A DNA stretch of 32,512 nt from Actinophytocola gossypii (GTDB lineage: Bacteria > Actinomycetota > Actinomycetes > Mycobacteriales > Pseudonocardiaceae). The notes under the pieces are model-generated. The model was not told the DNA's origin and ran no database searches. It was given only the letters and a program-made list of their open reading frames with translations. A program made the position numbers and the translations under genes. The stretch lies in contig NZ_JAFFZE010000036.1 in the NCBI RefSeq assembly GCF_025165815.1, positions 1-32,512 on the forward strand, written 5' to 3'. This document shows positions 24,978 through 32,511 of this stretch, one piece after another. Within the stretch, counting starts at the first letter, position 1, and each line of letters starts with the position of its first letter.

Positions 24978-27920
24978 TCAACTTCCCAGCACTCGTTGTG
25001 CCTTGAGCTCCAGATCGGCGCAGTGGTCGAGGAAGCCCAGGACCATGTCGCGCACGTCGGCGTCCTCGAGCTTGCGCACCCACGGCCGCAGCTGCGCCTT
25101 GGTCCGCTGGCAGGCGTCGACCGTCTCGGCCACCTGGCCGCGCGCACGGAACCACAGCGGGGAACCACGCTGAACCCGGTCGAGTACGTCCAGCGCCGCG
25201 TTGTACAGGTCGACCAGCGTGCCGATCTCACGCTTGCGGGAGAACGCGAGGTTGAGGGTGATGCGGCGGACGCACAGCTCGCGGAGCCCCGCCACCGCCT
25301 CCCGCTGCTCGGCGTCGAGGGCGGCGACCCGGCCCTCGTACGCGCCGAACAGGTCGACGACGCCGTCGGCGAGCTCCTCGTCCTGCTCGGTGACATGGTG
25401 GGCCAGCGTGGCGACCGCGAGCAGGGCCAGGACGACCTGGTCCCGTTCCGGCAGGCCGCGCACCTTGGTGACCAGCGCACGCGCGACGATTCCCGCCATG
25501 TTGTCCGGGTCGTCGATGTGGCCGAGCAGGAAGTCGATGGTCTGGTGGACCAGCTCGTCGCGAGCCGTGCACAGCCACTCGGGCGCGGCCGCCCAGTCCT
25601 GGATGGTGGCGAGCACGTCGACGACCGAGAGGAACATGTCCTCGGCGGCGACCGCGAGGTGGTAGCGCGCATCGAGGGTGTCGCGGTGCGGCGAGGCGCG
25701 CAGGCTGTTCGGGGCGGTGAGCCAGGCCGCGTCGTGGGTCGCGAGCGCGGCCACGACCGCCCGGAAGTCGTCGAGGTCGATCCGCTCGACGACGATCGAG
25801 CGCAGCGGCTCCCGCAGGACGGTCGGAAGGGCGCGCCGGTCGGATCCGTCGCCGGCCCAGAGCTTGCCGTCGTCGCTCCGCCAGGCGGCGAGCGCCTGGC
25901 GGGCGGCGTTGACCCGCATGGCGGTCGTCGGCCCCTCGCGGACGATCCGGCCGAGGTGGCCGGCCGCGAGCTCGGGATCGAGATGCGCGGCGACGACACC
26001 GATGTTGGCCAGCAGCGCCACCGAGTAGCTGCCCTCGATGGCCTGCTCCAGCTCGCGCATCGCGCCGTGGTGGTCACCGAGGTTGTGCAGCCCGCAGGCC
26101 AGGAGGTTCTGCGCCTCGTCGCGCACCGCCTCGCCGGTCGCCAGCTCGAGGCAGCGGCGGGCGGCGTCGGTTGCCCGCTGCCAGTCGGCGAGGAAGAGGT
26201 GCTCACGGGCGGCGGTCAGGTCGAGCCACTCGAAGAAGTCGGAGAACCCGCGGACCAGTTCACCGCCGGCGCCACGGAGGCGTTCGGCGCCGAAGAGGCG
26301 CACGAGCGGGAGCCAGGTGCTGCGGTCGGCGAGCAGCGGGCCGGTGAGCAGCGCGGCCGGCTCCTCGCCAGCGTCGGCGCGGGTGATCACGTCGGTGAGC
26401 AGCCGAGCGACCTCGCGGTGCGCGGGCAGCACGTGGCCGGCCACGACGTCCTGGGGACGGCGACGTAGGACGTGGTCGACGCTCGCGGCGTGGCGGGCCA
26501 TCGGCGAAGTGCGGTCCGGGTCGGTGGGGTCGGTGGGGTCGGTGCCGCCGGCCAGCAGGCGCCGGCGGATCGCCTCGTCCCGGTGACCCACCCGCTCGAG
26601 CTGGGCGTCGCTCAGCCGGTCCGGTGCGATCCGGGCGGTGAGGTAGGCCTGCTGGTCGTCCGGCCTGCCGGCGGACACGGTGGCCAGATCGGTCACCTTG
26701 CCGGCGTCGATCAGGTCGTCGACCACGGCCAGCGGCGCGTCGTCCAGGGACACCGCGACCGCCAGGCCGGGGTCGGGGTCGGCCGCGGCGTGGAGCACCG
26801 CGAGGCGGCCGCGGGCACCGAGCAGCGCGCTCGAACCGGCCGCTCGAGCGTCGAGCAGGTGGACGAGCTCGACCGGCACCGGGAACGTGCCGGCGCGGGT
26901 GACGTGGTCGTCGATCCGCTGGCGGGGCGGGTGGCCGGCCAGGCCAAGCGCCCGCTGCGCGAGCGCGGCCAGAGGCTCGGTCCCGGCGAAGGCCCGCAGC
27001 GCGGGTGCGAGCCGTTCGGCCGCACCGGGGACCTGCCGGAGCTGGGCGAGCAGCGCGGCGACGATCGCGATCTTGCGGCGGTACCGGTCCGGTGGCAGTG
27101 CGGCGGCCGCGGCCACCACCTCGGCGGCGTCGCCGCGCCGGGCCCCGTGCACCAGGGTGAGCCAGGTCGTCTCGGTCCGGCTGAGCCCGCATCCGCCGAG
27201 GAGGTCGGGCCGGCCGAGCGCGAGCAGGTCGAGCGCGGCGACCCGTCGGGCCCACGGCACCGTGGCGAGCGCGTCGAACGCGTGGCGCAGCAGCAGGTCA
27301 GCCGGCCAGGGCAGCGAGCCGTCACCGGTCACGGCGTGCCGGAGGATCGGCCCGACCGGGCTGCGGAGCACCGGCGTGTCGGGGCCGGGGCCGGGATCGG
27401 TCGTGGCCGGCAGGTCGCCGGGCGCGACCGTGAGCGTGCGGCCGTTGTGCAGCAACAACGTGCAGTCGTCGGCACCGCGGGCGACGAGCATCGCGGGCCG
27501 CTTGCGCAGGCCGGCGCGGCGCCGGTGCAGACCGCCGAGGACCGTGACCGTGGCGAGCGGCACGCCGTCGGAGACCAGGGTCGTCGGGGTGCCGCAGGAC
27601 GCGCAGGGTGACGCGAGGACGTCGCCGGGCAGGTCGGCGCCGCACGCGAGACACATGGCGCCGTCGGGGTCACGGAGCGCCCGGCCGACCGGGACCGGCC
27701 GCACCTGCCGGACGAGCGAACGGGCCAGCGCACGGTCCGGTCCCGGGAGGACAGCGGCGGGGGTGGGCGCCGCGCGACGAGTCACGGGCCGGTCGTGCCG
27801 GGGTTCGTCGCGCTGGTGGGCGGGTGCCCCGCACTGGTCGCAGAAGTTGTCCACCGGCGCCAGTTCACGGCCGCACGAAGAACACAACTTGGCAACGAGC
27901 ACGGATCGTACCGGGGACAC
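24978..27920 (-). CDS. Large zinc-ribbon/TPR-like scaffold protein
   Basis: I chose the GTG at 27920 because AGGAGG lies 4-5 bases upstream; the frame is open to 28244 but lacks a ribosome binding site there. The product has 980 residues. Two zinc ribbons lie at the N-terminus: CSSC...CDQC (C13, C16, C27, C30) and CLAC...CASC (C90, C93, C106, C109). A short beta-rich segment (about 115-170) and then roughly 800 residues of helical repeat follow, with a TPR-like stretch (DWQRATDAARRCLELATGEA, then NLGDHHGAMRELEQAIEGSY) near the middle. There is no membrane segment. As the first gene of the ten-gene operon and its largest product it is the natural scaffold or sensor; I do not recognise the full-length family. 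Confidence 0.8.
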   Translation of the reverse strand: MSPVRSVLVAKLCSSCGRELAPVDNFCDQCGAPAHQRDEPRHDRPVTRRAAPTPAAVLPGPDRALARSLVRQVRPVPVGRALRDPDGAMCLACGADLPGDVLASPCASCGTPTTLVSDGVPLATVTVLGGLHRRRAGLRKRPAMLVARGADDCTLLLHNGRTLTVAPGDLPATTDPGPGPDTPVLRSPVGPILRHAVTGDGSLPWPADLLLRHAFDALATVPWARRVAALDLLALGRPDLLGGCGLSRTETTWLTLVHGARRGDAAEVVAAAAALPPDRYRRKIAIVAALLAQLRQVPGAAERLAPALRAFAGTEPLAALAQRALGLAGHPPRQRIDDHVTRAGTFPVPVELVHLLDARAAGSSALLGARGRLAVLHAAADPDPGLAVAVSLDDAPLAVVDDLIDAGKVTDLATVSAGRPDDQQAYLTARIAPDRLSDAQLERVGHRDEAIRRRLLAGGTDPTDPTDPDRTSPMARHAASVDHVLRRRPQDVVAGHVLPAHREVARLLTDVITRADAGEEPAALLTGPLLADRSTWLPLVRLFGAERLRGAGGELVRGFSDFFEWLDLTAAREHLFLADWQRATDAARRCLELATGEAVRDEAQNLLACGLHNLGDHHGAMRELEQAIEGSYSVALLANIGVVAAHLDPELAAGHLGRIVREGPTTAMRVNAARQALAAWRSDDGKLWAGDGSDRRALPTVLREPLRSIVVERIDLDDFRAVVAALATHDAAWLTAPNSLRASPHRDTLDARYHLAVAAEDMFLSVVDVLATIQDWAAAPEWLCTARDELVHQTIDFLLGHIDDPDNMAGIVARALVTKVRGLPERDQVVLALLAVATLAHHVTEQDEELADGVVDLFGAYEGRVAALDAEQREAVAGLRELCVRRITLNLAFSRKREIGTLVDLYNAALDVLDRVQRGSPLWFRARGQVAETVDACQRTKAQLRPWVRKLEDADVRDMVLGFLDHCADLELKAQRVLGS
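26518..26544. repeat. 9-bp tandem repeat, three copies
   Basis: GGGTCGGTG is repeated three times without interruption. On the coding (minus) strand it encodes TDPTDPTDP in a linker of the large scaffold protein. Length variation here would change only a flexible spacer and would keep the frame. Confidence 0.8.
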
Positions 27921-28288
27921 ATTTCCTCCTACGCCGGTCAGTCCACACTGGACTTTGTCTGCGGTGGCGTACCAATCCGGCGAATCGACATTCCCGTTCG
28001 GGTCGTTACAGTTCGTTTCCCCCGCGCGGGAATTGTTCACGAACTGGCCAACGAGAACGGGAGCAGCGCACATGACCCGCCGGATATCCCCGCCACGGGT
28101 GAGGGAAATCCGTGTGGCCAGGAAATACGTGCGCGATCCGGCTCTGGTCCACGCCGAGGGGAGGGGATCCGCCGCGATCTCGCGCGTTTTCCACCTCGAT
28201 CCGGAGTAACGATCGCCGAGGATCTCCGACTCATCCGACAGCACGAACGAGGCGGGACAACCGTCGTCACCGAAAAGGGAGAAAGTCC
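27921..28288. promoter_or_regulatory. Divergent intergenic region between the operon and the TIR gene set
   Basis: This 368-base region separates the minus-strand ten-gene operon (GTG at 27920) from the plus-strand gene at 28289 and must hold promoters for both. Visible elements are the operon's AGGAGG (about 27924-27929), a dyad AGTCCA-CAC-TGGACT (27940-27954) just upstream of it, and a perfect 10-bp palindrome CCCGCGCGGG (28021-28030). No confident -35/-10 pair is seen. Shared control of the two transcription units is plausible. Confidence 0.5.
27940..27954. promoter_or_regulatory. Dyad symmetry in the operon leader
   Basis: AGTCCA and TGGACT are perfect 6-bp inverted arms around CAC, about 20 bases upstream of the first start codon of the ten-gene operon and about 10 bases before its ribosome binding site. 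It could be an operator or an RNA hairpin that affects translation initiation. No T-tract follows. Confidence 0.4.
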
Positions 28289-28783
28289 ATGGAAGCGGTC
28301 ATCGTACTGCTCGTCGTCGCAGCGGTCGTCGGTGGCGTGATCTGGAACCACCGCAACAAGTCCGCCGCGTTCGAGGGCGTCGAGTTCCGGATCTCCGAGC
28401 CGCCGGCCGCGGTCGCCGCCGCGGTCGCCGCCCTGTACTGCCGCGGCGCCAAAGCCGTCGTGAAGAGCGCGTTCTCGCGGATCTCGGTGACCCCGGTCGG
28501 CGCCGGCGGATTCACCTTCGGCACGAAACGCGGCGACGAGGGGCAGATCGAGATTCACCCCAATGGCAGCGGCTCGATCGTCCGCGCCAGCACGAGCGAG
28601 CTGTACATCGGCAGCACCCACAACCCGAGGGAAGCGTCCGGCATCAAAGCCCTATCGTACGCCATCACGCACCTCATCTTCCTGATGCTGCGCCTCGCGC
28701 CGTACGCGGCGAACATGAAGCGGTTCCAGCGCGGCCTGGAGCACAAGCTCCAGAAGCAGGTCAGCCGCCAGATCAGCAGGTGA
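28289..28783 (+). CDS. Membrane-anchored protein of unknown function
   Basis: An ATG at 28289, with GGGAG about eight bases upstream, gives 164 residues. One transmembrane helix occupies residues 3-19 (AVIVLLVVAAVVGGVIW), with the rest predicted cytosolic: a beta-rich part (FEGVEFRISEPPAAVAAAVA, FSRISVTPVGAGGFTFGTKR) and a C-terminal amphipathic region (ALSYAITHLIFLMLRLAPYA) ending in basic residues. I do not recognise the family. It is the first gene of the plus-strand set, 23 bases before the TIR gene. Confidence 0.75.
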   Translation: MEAVIVLLVVAAVVGGVIWNHRNKSAAFEGVEFRISEPPAAVAAAVAALYCRGAKAVVKSAFSRISVTPVGAGGFTFGTKRGDEGQIEIHPNGSGSIVRASTSELYIGSTHNPREASGIKALSYAITHLIFLMLRLAPYAANMKRFQRGLEHKLQKQVSRQISR

Positions 28784-28806
28784 ACTCCCGTTTCGGAGCA
28801 GGGCGC

Positions 28807-29391
28807 ATGAAAACAATCTTCCTGAGTTACCGGACGGACGACAGCGTCCACGCCACAATGGCGATCTCGGACCGGCTGGCGGGGCACTTCGGCCGGGAAC
28901 GCGTGTTCCGCGACCACGACTCGCTGCGGGTCGGCACGCTCTACCCCCGGCGCATCCGCAGCGCCCTGGAGCGCAGCGACGTCGTGCTGGCGGTGATCGG
29001 TCCGCGCTGGCTCGAGTCGCGGGACGGCCGGGACCGCCGGCGTATCGACGACCCACGCGACTGGGTCCGCGTCGAGCTCCGGATGGCGTTCCGCCAGGAG
29101 ATCCCGGTGGTGCCGGTCCTGCTCGACGGGACACCGCTGCCCGCCAGGGAACAGCTGCCGGAGGACCTCGGGCTGTTGCCGCTCTCGACGTTCCACCAGG
29201 TCCGGCACCAGAGCTGGGCCGCCGACCTCCAGGCGCTCGTCGAGAAGCTCGACCCCGACGCGACCGTGCCGCCGCCGGCCGGCGCCTCGAACGTGCAGCA
29301 CACCACGGTCGGCGGGAACGGTGTCGCCTACGTGAGCCAGAACGGGTCCCAGGTGATCAAGACGCACGGGCGGGACGGGGCACGGGGATGA
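28807..29391 (+). CDS. TIR-domain protein with a C-terminal Q-N-G motif
   Basis: An ATG at 28807 gives 194 residues. The TIR domain covers about 1-145: IFLSYRTDDS (4-13, strand A and box 1), FRDHDSLRVGTLY (BB-loop region), VVLAVIGPRWLES and DWVRVELRMAF, whose Glu (E90) is at the position of the catalytic Glu of NAD-cleaving TIRs. After a Pro linker the tail carries GGNGVAYVSQNGSQVI (169-184). A very similar string lies at the N-terminus of the next protein. TIR enzymes of bacterial immunity deplete NAD or make cyclic ADP-ribose signals, so a toxic effector role is likely but not shown. The stop overlaps the next ATG by 4 nt. Confidence 0.9.
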   Translation: MKTIFLSYRTDDSVHATMAISDRLAGHFGRERVFRDHDSLRVGTLYPRRIRSALERSDVVLAVIGPRWLESRDGRDRRRIDDPRDWVRVELRMAFRQEIPVVPVLLDGTPLPAREQLPEDLGLLPLSTFHQVRHQSWAADLQALVEKLDPDATVPPPAGASNVQHTTVGGNGVAYVSQNGSQVIKTHGRDGARG

Positions 29392-29732
29392 ACCAGCCGA
29401 GCCGCCGTTTCACCACACAGAACCAGCAGGGCAACAACGCGTCGGGCAGTGGGACGGTCTACTCGGTCCAGAACGGCAACCAGCGGATCAACAACACCAC
29501 GAACAACAACCTGAACGTCACGAACAACAACACGTTCCGGCAGGCGCGTTCGCGCGCCGGCTGGGCGGTGCTGGTGATCCTCGCGGTGGACGTGGCGTTC
29601 TTCTTCTACGGGCAGGCTGCCTACACCGGCCGGACGGGGGACTCCGGCGACCTGTGGCGCGCCGGGATCTTCCTCGTGCTCATGCTCACCACGGGAACCC
29701 TCGTCCGGCGCTGGTTCCGGAGCCGGTGGTAA
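29388..29732 (+). CDS. Small two-helix membrane protein with the TIR-tail motif
   Basis: The ATG at 29388 overlaps the TIR stop; the product is 114 residues. The N-terminal 50 residues are Asn/Gln/Ser/Thr-rich and contain GSGTVYSVQNGNQRI (20-34), which aligns with the TIR tail at G-x-G-x-x-Y-x-x-Q-N-G-x-Q-x-I. NNTTNNNLNVTNNNTF follows. Two transmembrane helices (about 58-77 and 92-107) and a basic end (RRWFRSRW) complete it. A low-complexity Q/N segment with a motif shared with the neighbour suggests homotypic stacking (amyloid-like), making this a membrane docking partner or a pore-type effector. Both roles are inference. Confidence 0.8.
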   Translation: MNQPSRRFTTQNQQGNNASGSGTVYSVQNGNQRINNTTNNNLNVTNNNTFRQARSRAGWAVLVILAVDVAFFFYGQAAYTGRTGDSGDLWRAGIFLVLMLTTGTLVRRWFRSRW

Positions 29733-29742
29733 GTAGCCTGAC

Positions 29743-30333
29743 GTGGTGGGACTCAGCTACTGCACCGAAACGTCCGCCGCGGACTGGATCGTCGGGTCTC
29801 GTGCGCCGTGGCATCGCCTGGTCACTTTCGGGCCGCCGGTTTTCGAGGCGTACGCGCGGCTTCGGTTCATTCCCGATCCCAGCCGGCCCGGCCAGGCGGA
29901 AGCGGACGTCGACGTTCCCGACGACCATCTTTCCGACTTCGCGCAGGCGCGGTTGGCGCTGCGCCGGCTGGCGCGGTTCACCGACACGCCTGGGGATTGC
30001 TACTTCTGCGCCTGGGACGGGTACTCGGACATCGAGTTCCCGCCCGCGGTGCGGGATGGGCGGATGGTGGACCTCACGCACCGGCGCTACGCCATGCTCC
30101 GCGGATCGCTGGGCGACACCGACGATTGGGAGAAGAGCCTCGGCTCCGAAGGGCCGTGTCCGCCGCCCGCGCTCGTGTGGCCGGCGGACCACCGGTGGTG
30201 TTTCGCGAGTGACGTGGATCCGCACTGGGCCGGGATCGGGGCCGAGCAGGCCGCCGTGGACGCGCTCGTGGACGACTCCCGGCTCGACGTCGTGTCGGCC
30301 CGCGCGGACGACGTCCACCCTGCTTACGGCTGA
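29743..30333 (+). CDS. Conserved-looking hypothetical protein
   Basis: A GTG at 29743 gives 196 residues, beginning VVGLSYCTETSAADWIVGSR. It has alpha/beta character with many Trp, Tyr and Asp residues (CYFCAWDGYSDIEF; VWPADHRWCFASDVDPHWAG), no signal peptide and no membrane helix. CYFC could bind metal together with other Cys or His, but no recognised ribbon is formed. I do not recognise the family. It follows the small membrane protein by 10 bases, so it may belong to the TIR transcription unit. Its stop abuts that of the convergent thiolase gene with no gap. Confidence 0.75.
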   Translation: MVGLSYCTETSAADWIVGSRAPWHRLVTFGPPVFEAYARLRFIPDPSRPGQAEADVDVPDDHLSDFAQARLALRRLARFTDTPGDCYFCAWDGYSDIEFPPAVRDGRMVDLTHRRYAMLRGSLGDTDDWEKSLGSEGPCPPPALVWPADHRWCFASDVDPHWAGIGAEQAAVDALVDDSRLDVVSARADDVHPAYG

Positions 30334-31512
30334 TCACCGCACGCGTTCGAAGATGGCGGCCAGGCCCTGGCCGCCGCCGATGCACATGGTCTCCAGGGCG
30401 TAGCGGGCGGCGCGGCGGTCGAGCTCGTGGAGCAGGGTGGTCAGAACTCGGGCACAGGTCGCGCCCACCGGGTGGCCGAGTGAGATGCCGGAGCCGTTGA
30501 CGTTGAGGCGGTCGAAGTCGGTGGCGGCGAGACGCCACGCCGCGGTCACCGCCAGTACCTGTGCGGCGAACGCCTCGTTCAGCTCGATCAGGTCCATGTC
30601 GGCCAGGCGGAGGACTGCTCTGGTCAGCGCCCGGTCGGTCGCGGGCACTGGGCCGAGGCCCATCCTGGCGGGCTCGACCCCGGCCACGGCCCAGGTGACC
30701 AGGCGGGCCAGGGGGCGCAGGCCGAGCGCCTCGGCGTGGTCGCGGGTGGTCACGACGCAGACGGCGGCGCCGTCGTTCTGGCCGCTGGCGTTCCCGGCGG
30801 TCACCGTGGCGGACGAGTCCTGTTTGGACATCACCGGGCGGAGCCGGGCCAGGGACTCGGGTGTCGTGTCGGCGCGGGGGTGCTCGTCGCGGGTCACGTC
30901 GCCGACGGGGACCAGCTCGTTGTCGAACAGGCCCTCCTGTTGGGCGCGGATGGCGCGCTGGTGCGACGACACCGCCAGCGCGTCCTGGGCTTCCCGGGTG
31001 ATGCCGAACTCCCGGCGGAGGTTCTCCGCGGTCTCAACCATTCCGCCGGGGACGGGGAAGTTCGTTCCGCCGGCGGTCACCCGGCTGCGGGCCAGTCGGT
31101 CGGCGAGTTCGACGGTGCCCCGGGTGCCCCAGCGTAGGGCTGGGGTGTAGTGCTCCACCTGGCTCATGCTTTCCGCGCCGCCGGCTATCACGACGTCCGC
31201 AACGCCGGTCTGCACGCGCATCGCGGCGTCCAGGACGGCCCAGAGGTCGGAGCCGCAGCGGCGGTCGAGTTGCAGCCCGGGCACGGCGACGCCAAGGCCG
31301 GCGTCCAGGGCGGCTACCCGGCCGAGTGGCGGGGCCTCGCCGTTCGGGTGGCACTGGCCGAGGATCACGTCGTCCACGGACGACAGGCCGGTGCGGGCCA
31401 CGAGCTCGCGGAGCACGGTCGCGGCGAGCGACACCGCCGGCACGTCCCGGAACACGCCGCCGAAGTGGCCGATCGGGGTGCGCAGCGGAGCGCAGATCAC
31501 GGCGTCGCGCAT
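30334..31512 (-). CDS. Thiolase (acetyl-CoA acetyltransferase family)
   Basis: An ATG at 31512 gives 392 residues, a normal thiolase length. The nucleophilic Cys is C86 in LDRRCGSDLWAV (usually NRxCGSGLxA; the Gly-to-Asp change is unusual). NGSGISLGHPVGAT supplies the His (H347) and MCIGGGQG the second Cys (C377). The enzyme condenses or cleaves acyl-CoAs, as in the last step of beta-oxidation. Its gene starts one base after the stop of a broken enoyl-CoA hydratase gene, so the two formed a fatty-acid or aromatic catabolic operon. This is ordinary chromosomal content beside the TIR set. Confidence 0.93.
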   Translation of the reverse strand: MRDAVICAPLRTPIGHFGGVFRDVPAVSLAATVLRELVARTGLSSVDDVILGQCHPNGEAPPLGRVAALDAGLGVAVPGLQLDRRCGSDLWAVLDAAMRVQTGVADVVIAGGAESMSQVEHYTPALRWGTRGTVELADRLARSRVTAGGTNFPVPGGMVETAENLRREFGITREAQDALAVSSHQRAIRAQQEGLFDNELVPVGDVTRDEHPRADTTPESLARLRPVMSKQDSSATVTAGNASGQNDGAAVCVVTTRDHAEALGLRPLARLVTWAVAGVEPARMGLGPVPATDRALTRAVLRLADMDLIELNEAFAAQVLAVTAAWRLAATDFDRLNVNGSGISLGHPVGATCARVLTTLLHELDRRAARYALETMCIGGGQGLAAIFERVR

Positions 31513-31513
31513 G

Positions 31514-32094
31514 TCACGAGTCCGTGAAGAAGCGTTCGCCGGACAGGAACCGGCGGCGGGCTTCCGCGCTGGTGCGGCCCTTGAGCAGGGCGATCGTGGT
31601 GCTCTCGTGCGCCAGGAAGGAGCCGTCCACCGACGAGGACGCGGACGCGGAGAGCGCCTTGAGGCCGAACAGCACCTCCGCGGGCAGGTCAGCGAAGCCG
31701 GCGACCACGGCTGACGCCGCCGCGTGGGTCTCCCCCGGCTCGGTGAGCTCGTTGACCAGGCCCAGGTCGGCGGCCTCCGTCGCGGTCAGGCGCCGGCGGC
31801 GCAGCAGGAGGTCCATGGTGCGGCGGTAGCCGACCAGGCGGTGCAGGTCCCGGACCAGGCCGCCGTCGGCGAGCATTCCCGCGGCGGCGGCCGGGTGGGC
31901 GAAGAACGCCGACCGGCTCGCCACCACCAGGTCACACGCGAGCACCAGCGCGAACCGATGCCGATCGCGTAGCCCTCCACCGCGGCCATCGGGGACCGGC
32001 CGCTGAGTTCGAGCACACACTCTCCGGTCGACAGCACGACAGCACGCGTACCTGCCTCGAAGTTCTGGATCACCTGGACCCACGTGTTGACCAT
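31514..32094 (-). pseudogene. Enoyl-CoA hydratase/isomerase, frameshifted
   Basis: An ATG at 32094 opens WVQVIQNFEAGTRAVVLSTG, then MAAVEGYAIGIG, the crotonase oxyanion-hole region. At about 31955 the frame shifts by one base, and the rest (FALVLACDLVVASRSAFFAH, then LGLVNELTEPGETHAAASAV) continues in another frame to the stop at 31514. Restoring one G gives GYAIGIGFALVLACDL, the expected family sequence. The N-terminus is also short: the first strand and the NRPxxxNAL motif are missing. The gene is probably inactive unless the shift is a sequencing error. Confidence 0.8.
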
Positions 32095-32406
32095 CCGGCC
32101 AGTGTGCGCCCGAGGCGACACACGAGCGACCGGATATCCCAGCTCACTCGGAATCGGCCCATTGGGTCGGTCGGTTCGGGGTCACCCGGCGGGGTATGGG
32201 CCAGGGGGGTCGTCGATCGAGAAGCTCGTAAGATCCGGTGGGTTCAACCTGACGCCCAGCGCGAGCAACTCCTAATGCCGGCGGAAATGCCGCGAGCGAG
32301 TGGCAGTCTCCTGTTCGGTAGGGGACCGTAGCTGCGTACTGTCGGTGTTTCTGGGCAAAATGGTGCCTGAGGTTCCCCCCGTTTGCCGGACACCAGTGGT
32401 GTGGGG
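32095..32406. other. Intergenic sequence and IS3 terminal region
   Basis: No gene is seen. The right part (about 32340-32406) is the end of the IS3 element whose OrfB enters from the window edge; TGGTGTCCGGCAAACGGGGG on the minus strand resembles an IS3 terminal repeat. The left part is the upstream region of the broken hydratase gene. Confidence 0.45.
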
Positions 32407-32511
32407 TCAGTGATCTTGGTCTGACCTGGTGTGCAGGGCTTCGAACGTGACGGGGCTGTGCATGCCGATGCTGGAGTGTCGGCGTTTCGGGTTGTACCAG
32501 CACTCTATCCA
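32407..32511 (-). CDS. IS3-family OrfB transposase, C-terminal fragment
   Basis: Minus-strand codons from the window edge read WIECWYNPKRRHSSIGMHSP, then VTFEALHTRSDQDH and TGA. WIxxWYNxxRRHSSIGxxSPxxFE is the C-terminal signature of IS3 OrfB transposases. The remainder lies outside the window, so completeness is unknown. It is a different IS3 copy from those near 6.7, 7.7 and 12.5 kb. Confidence 0.88.
   Translation of the reverse strand, partial: WIECWYNPKRRHSSIGMHSPVTFEALHTRSDQDH

Noticed and set aside
24978-26206. A 550-residue open frame ahead of the J-like protein
   Set aside because: Upstream of 24970 it is a Ser/Arg/Thr-rich shadow of the scaffold gene. The ATG at 24970 sits 7 bases after the scaffold stop and begins the J-like sequence.
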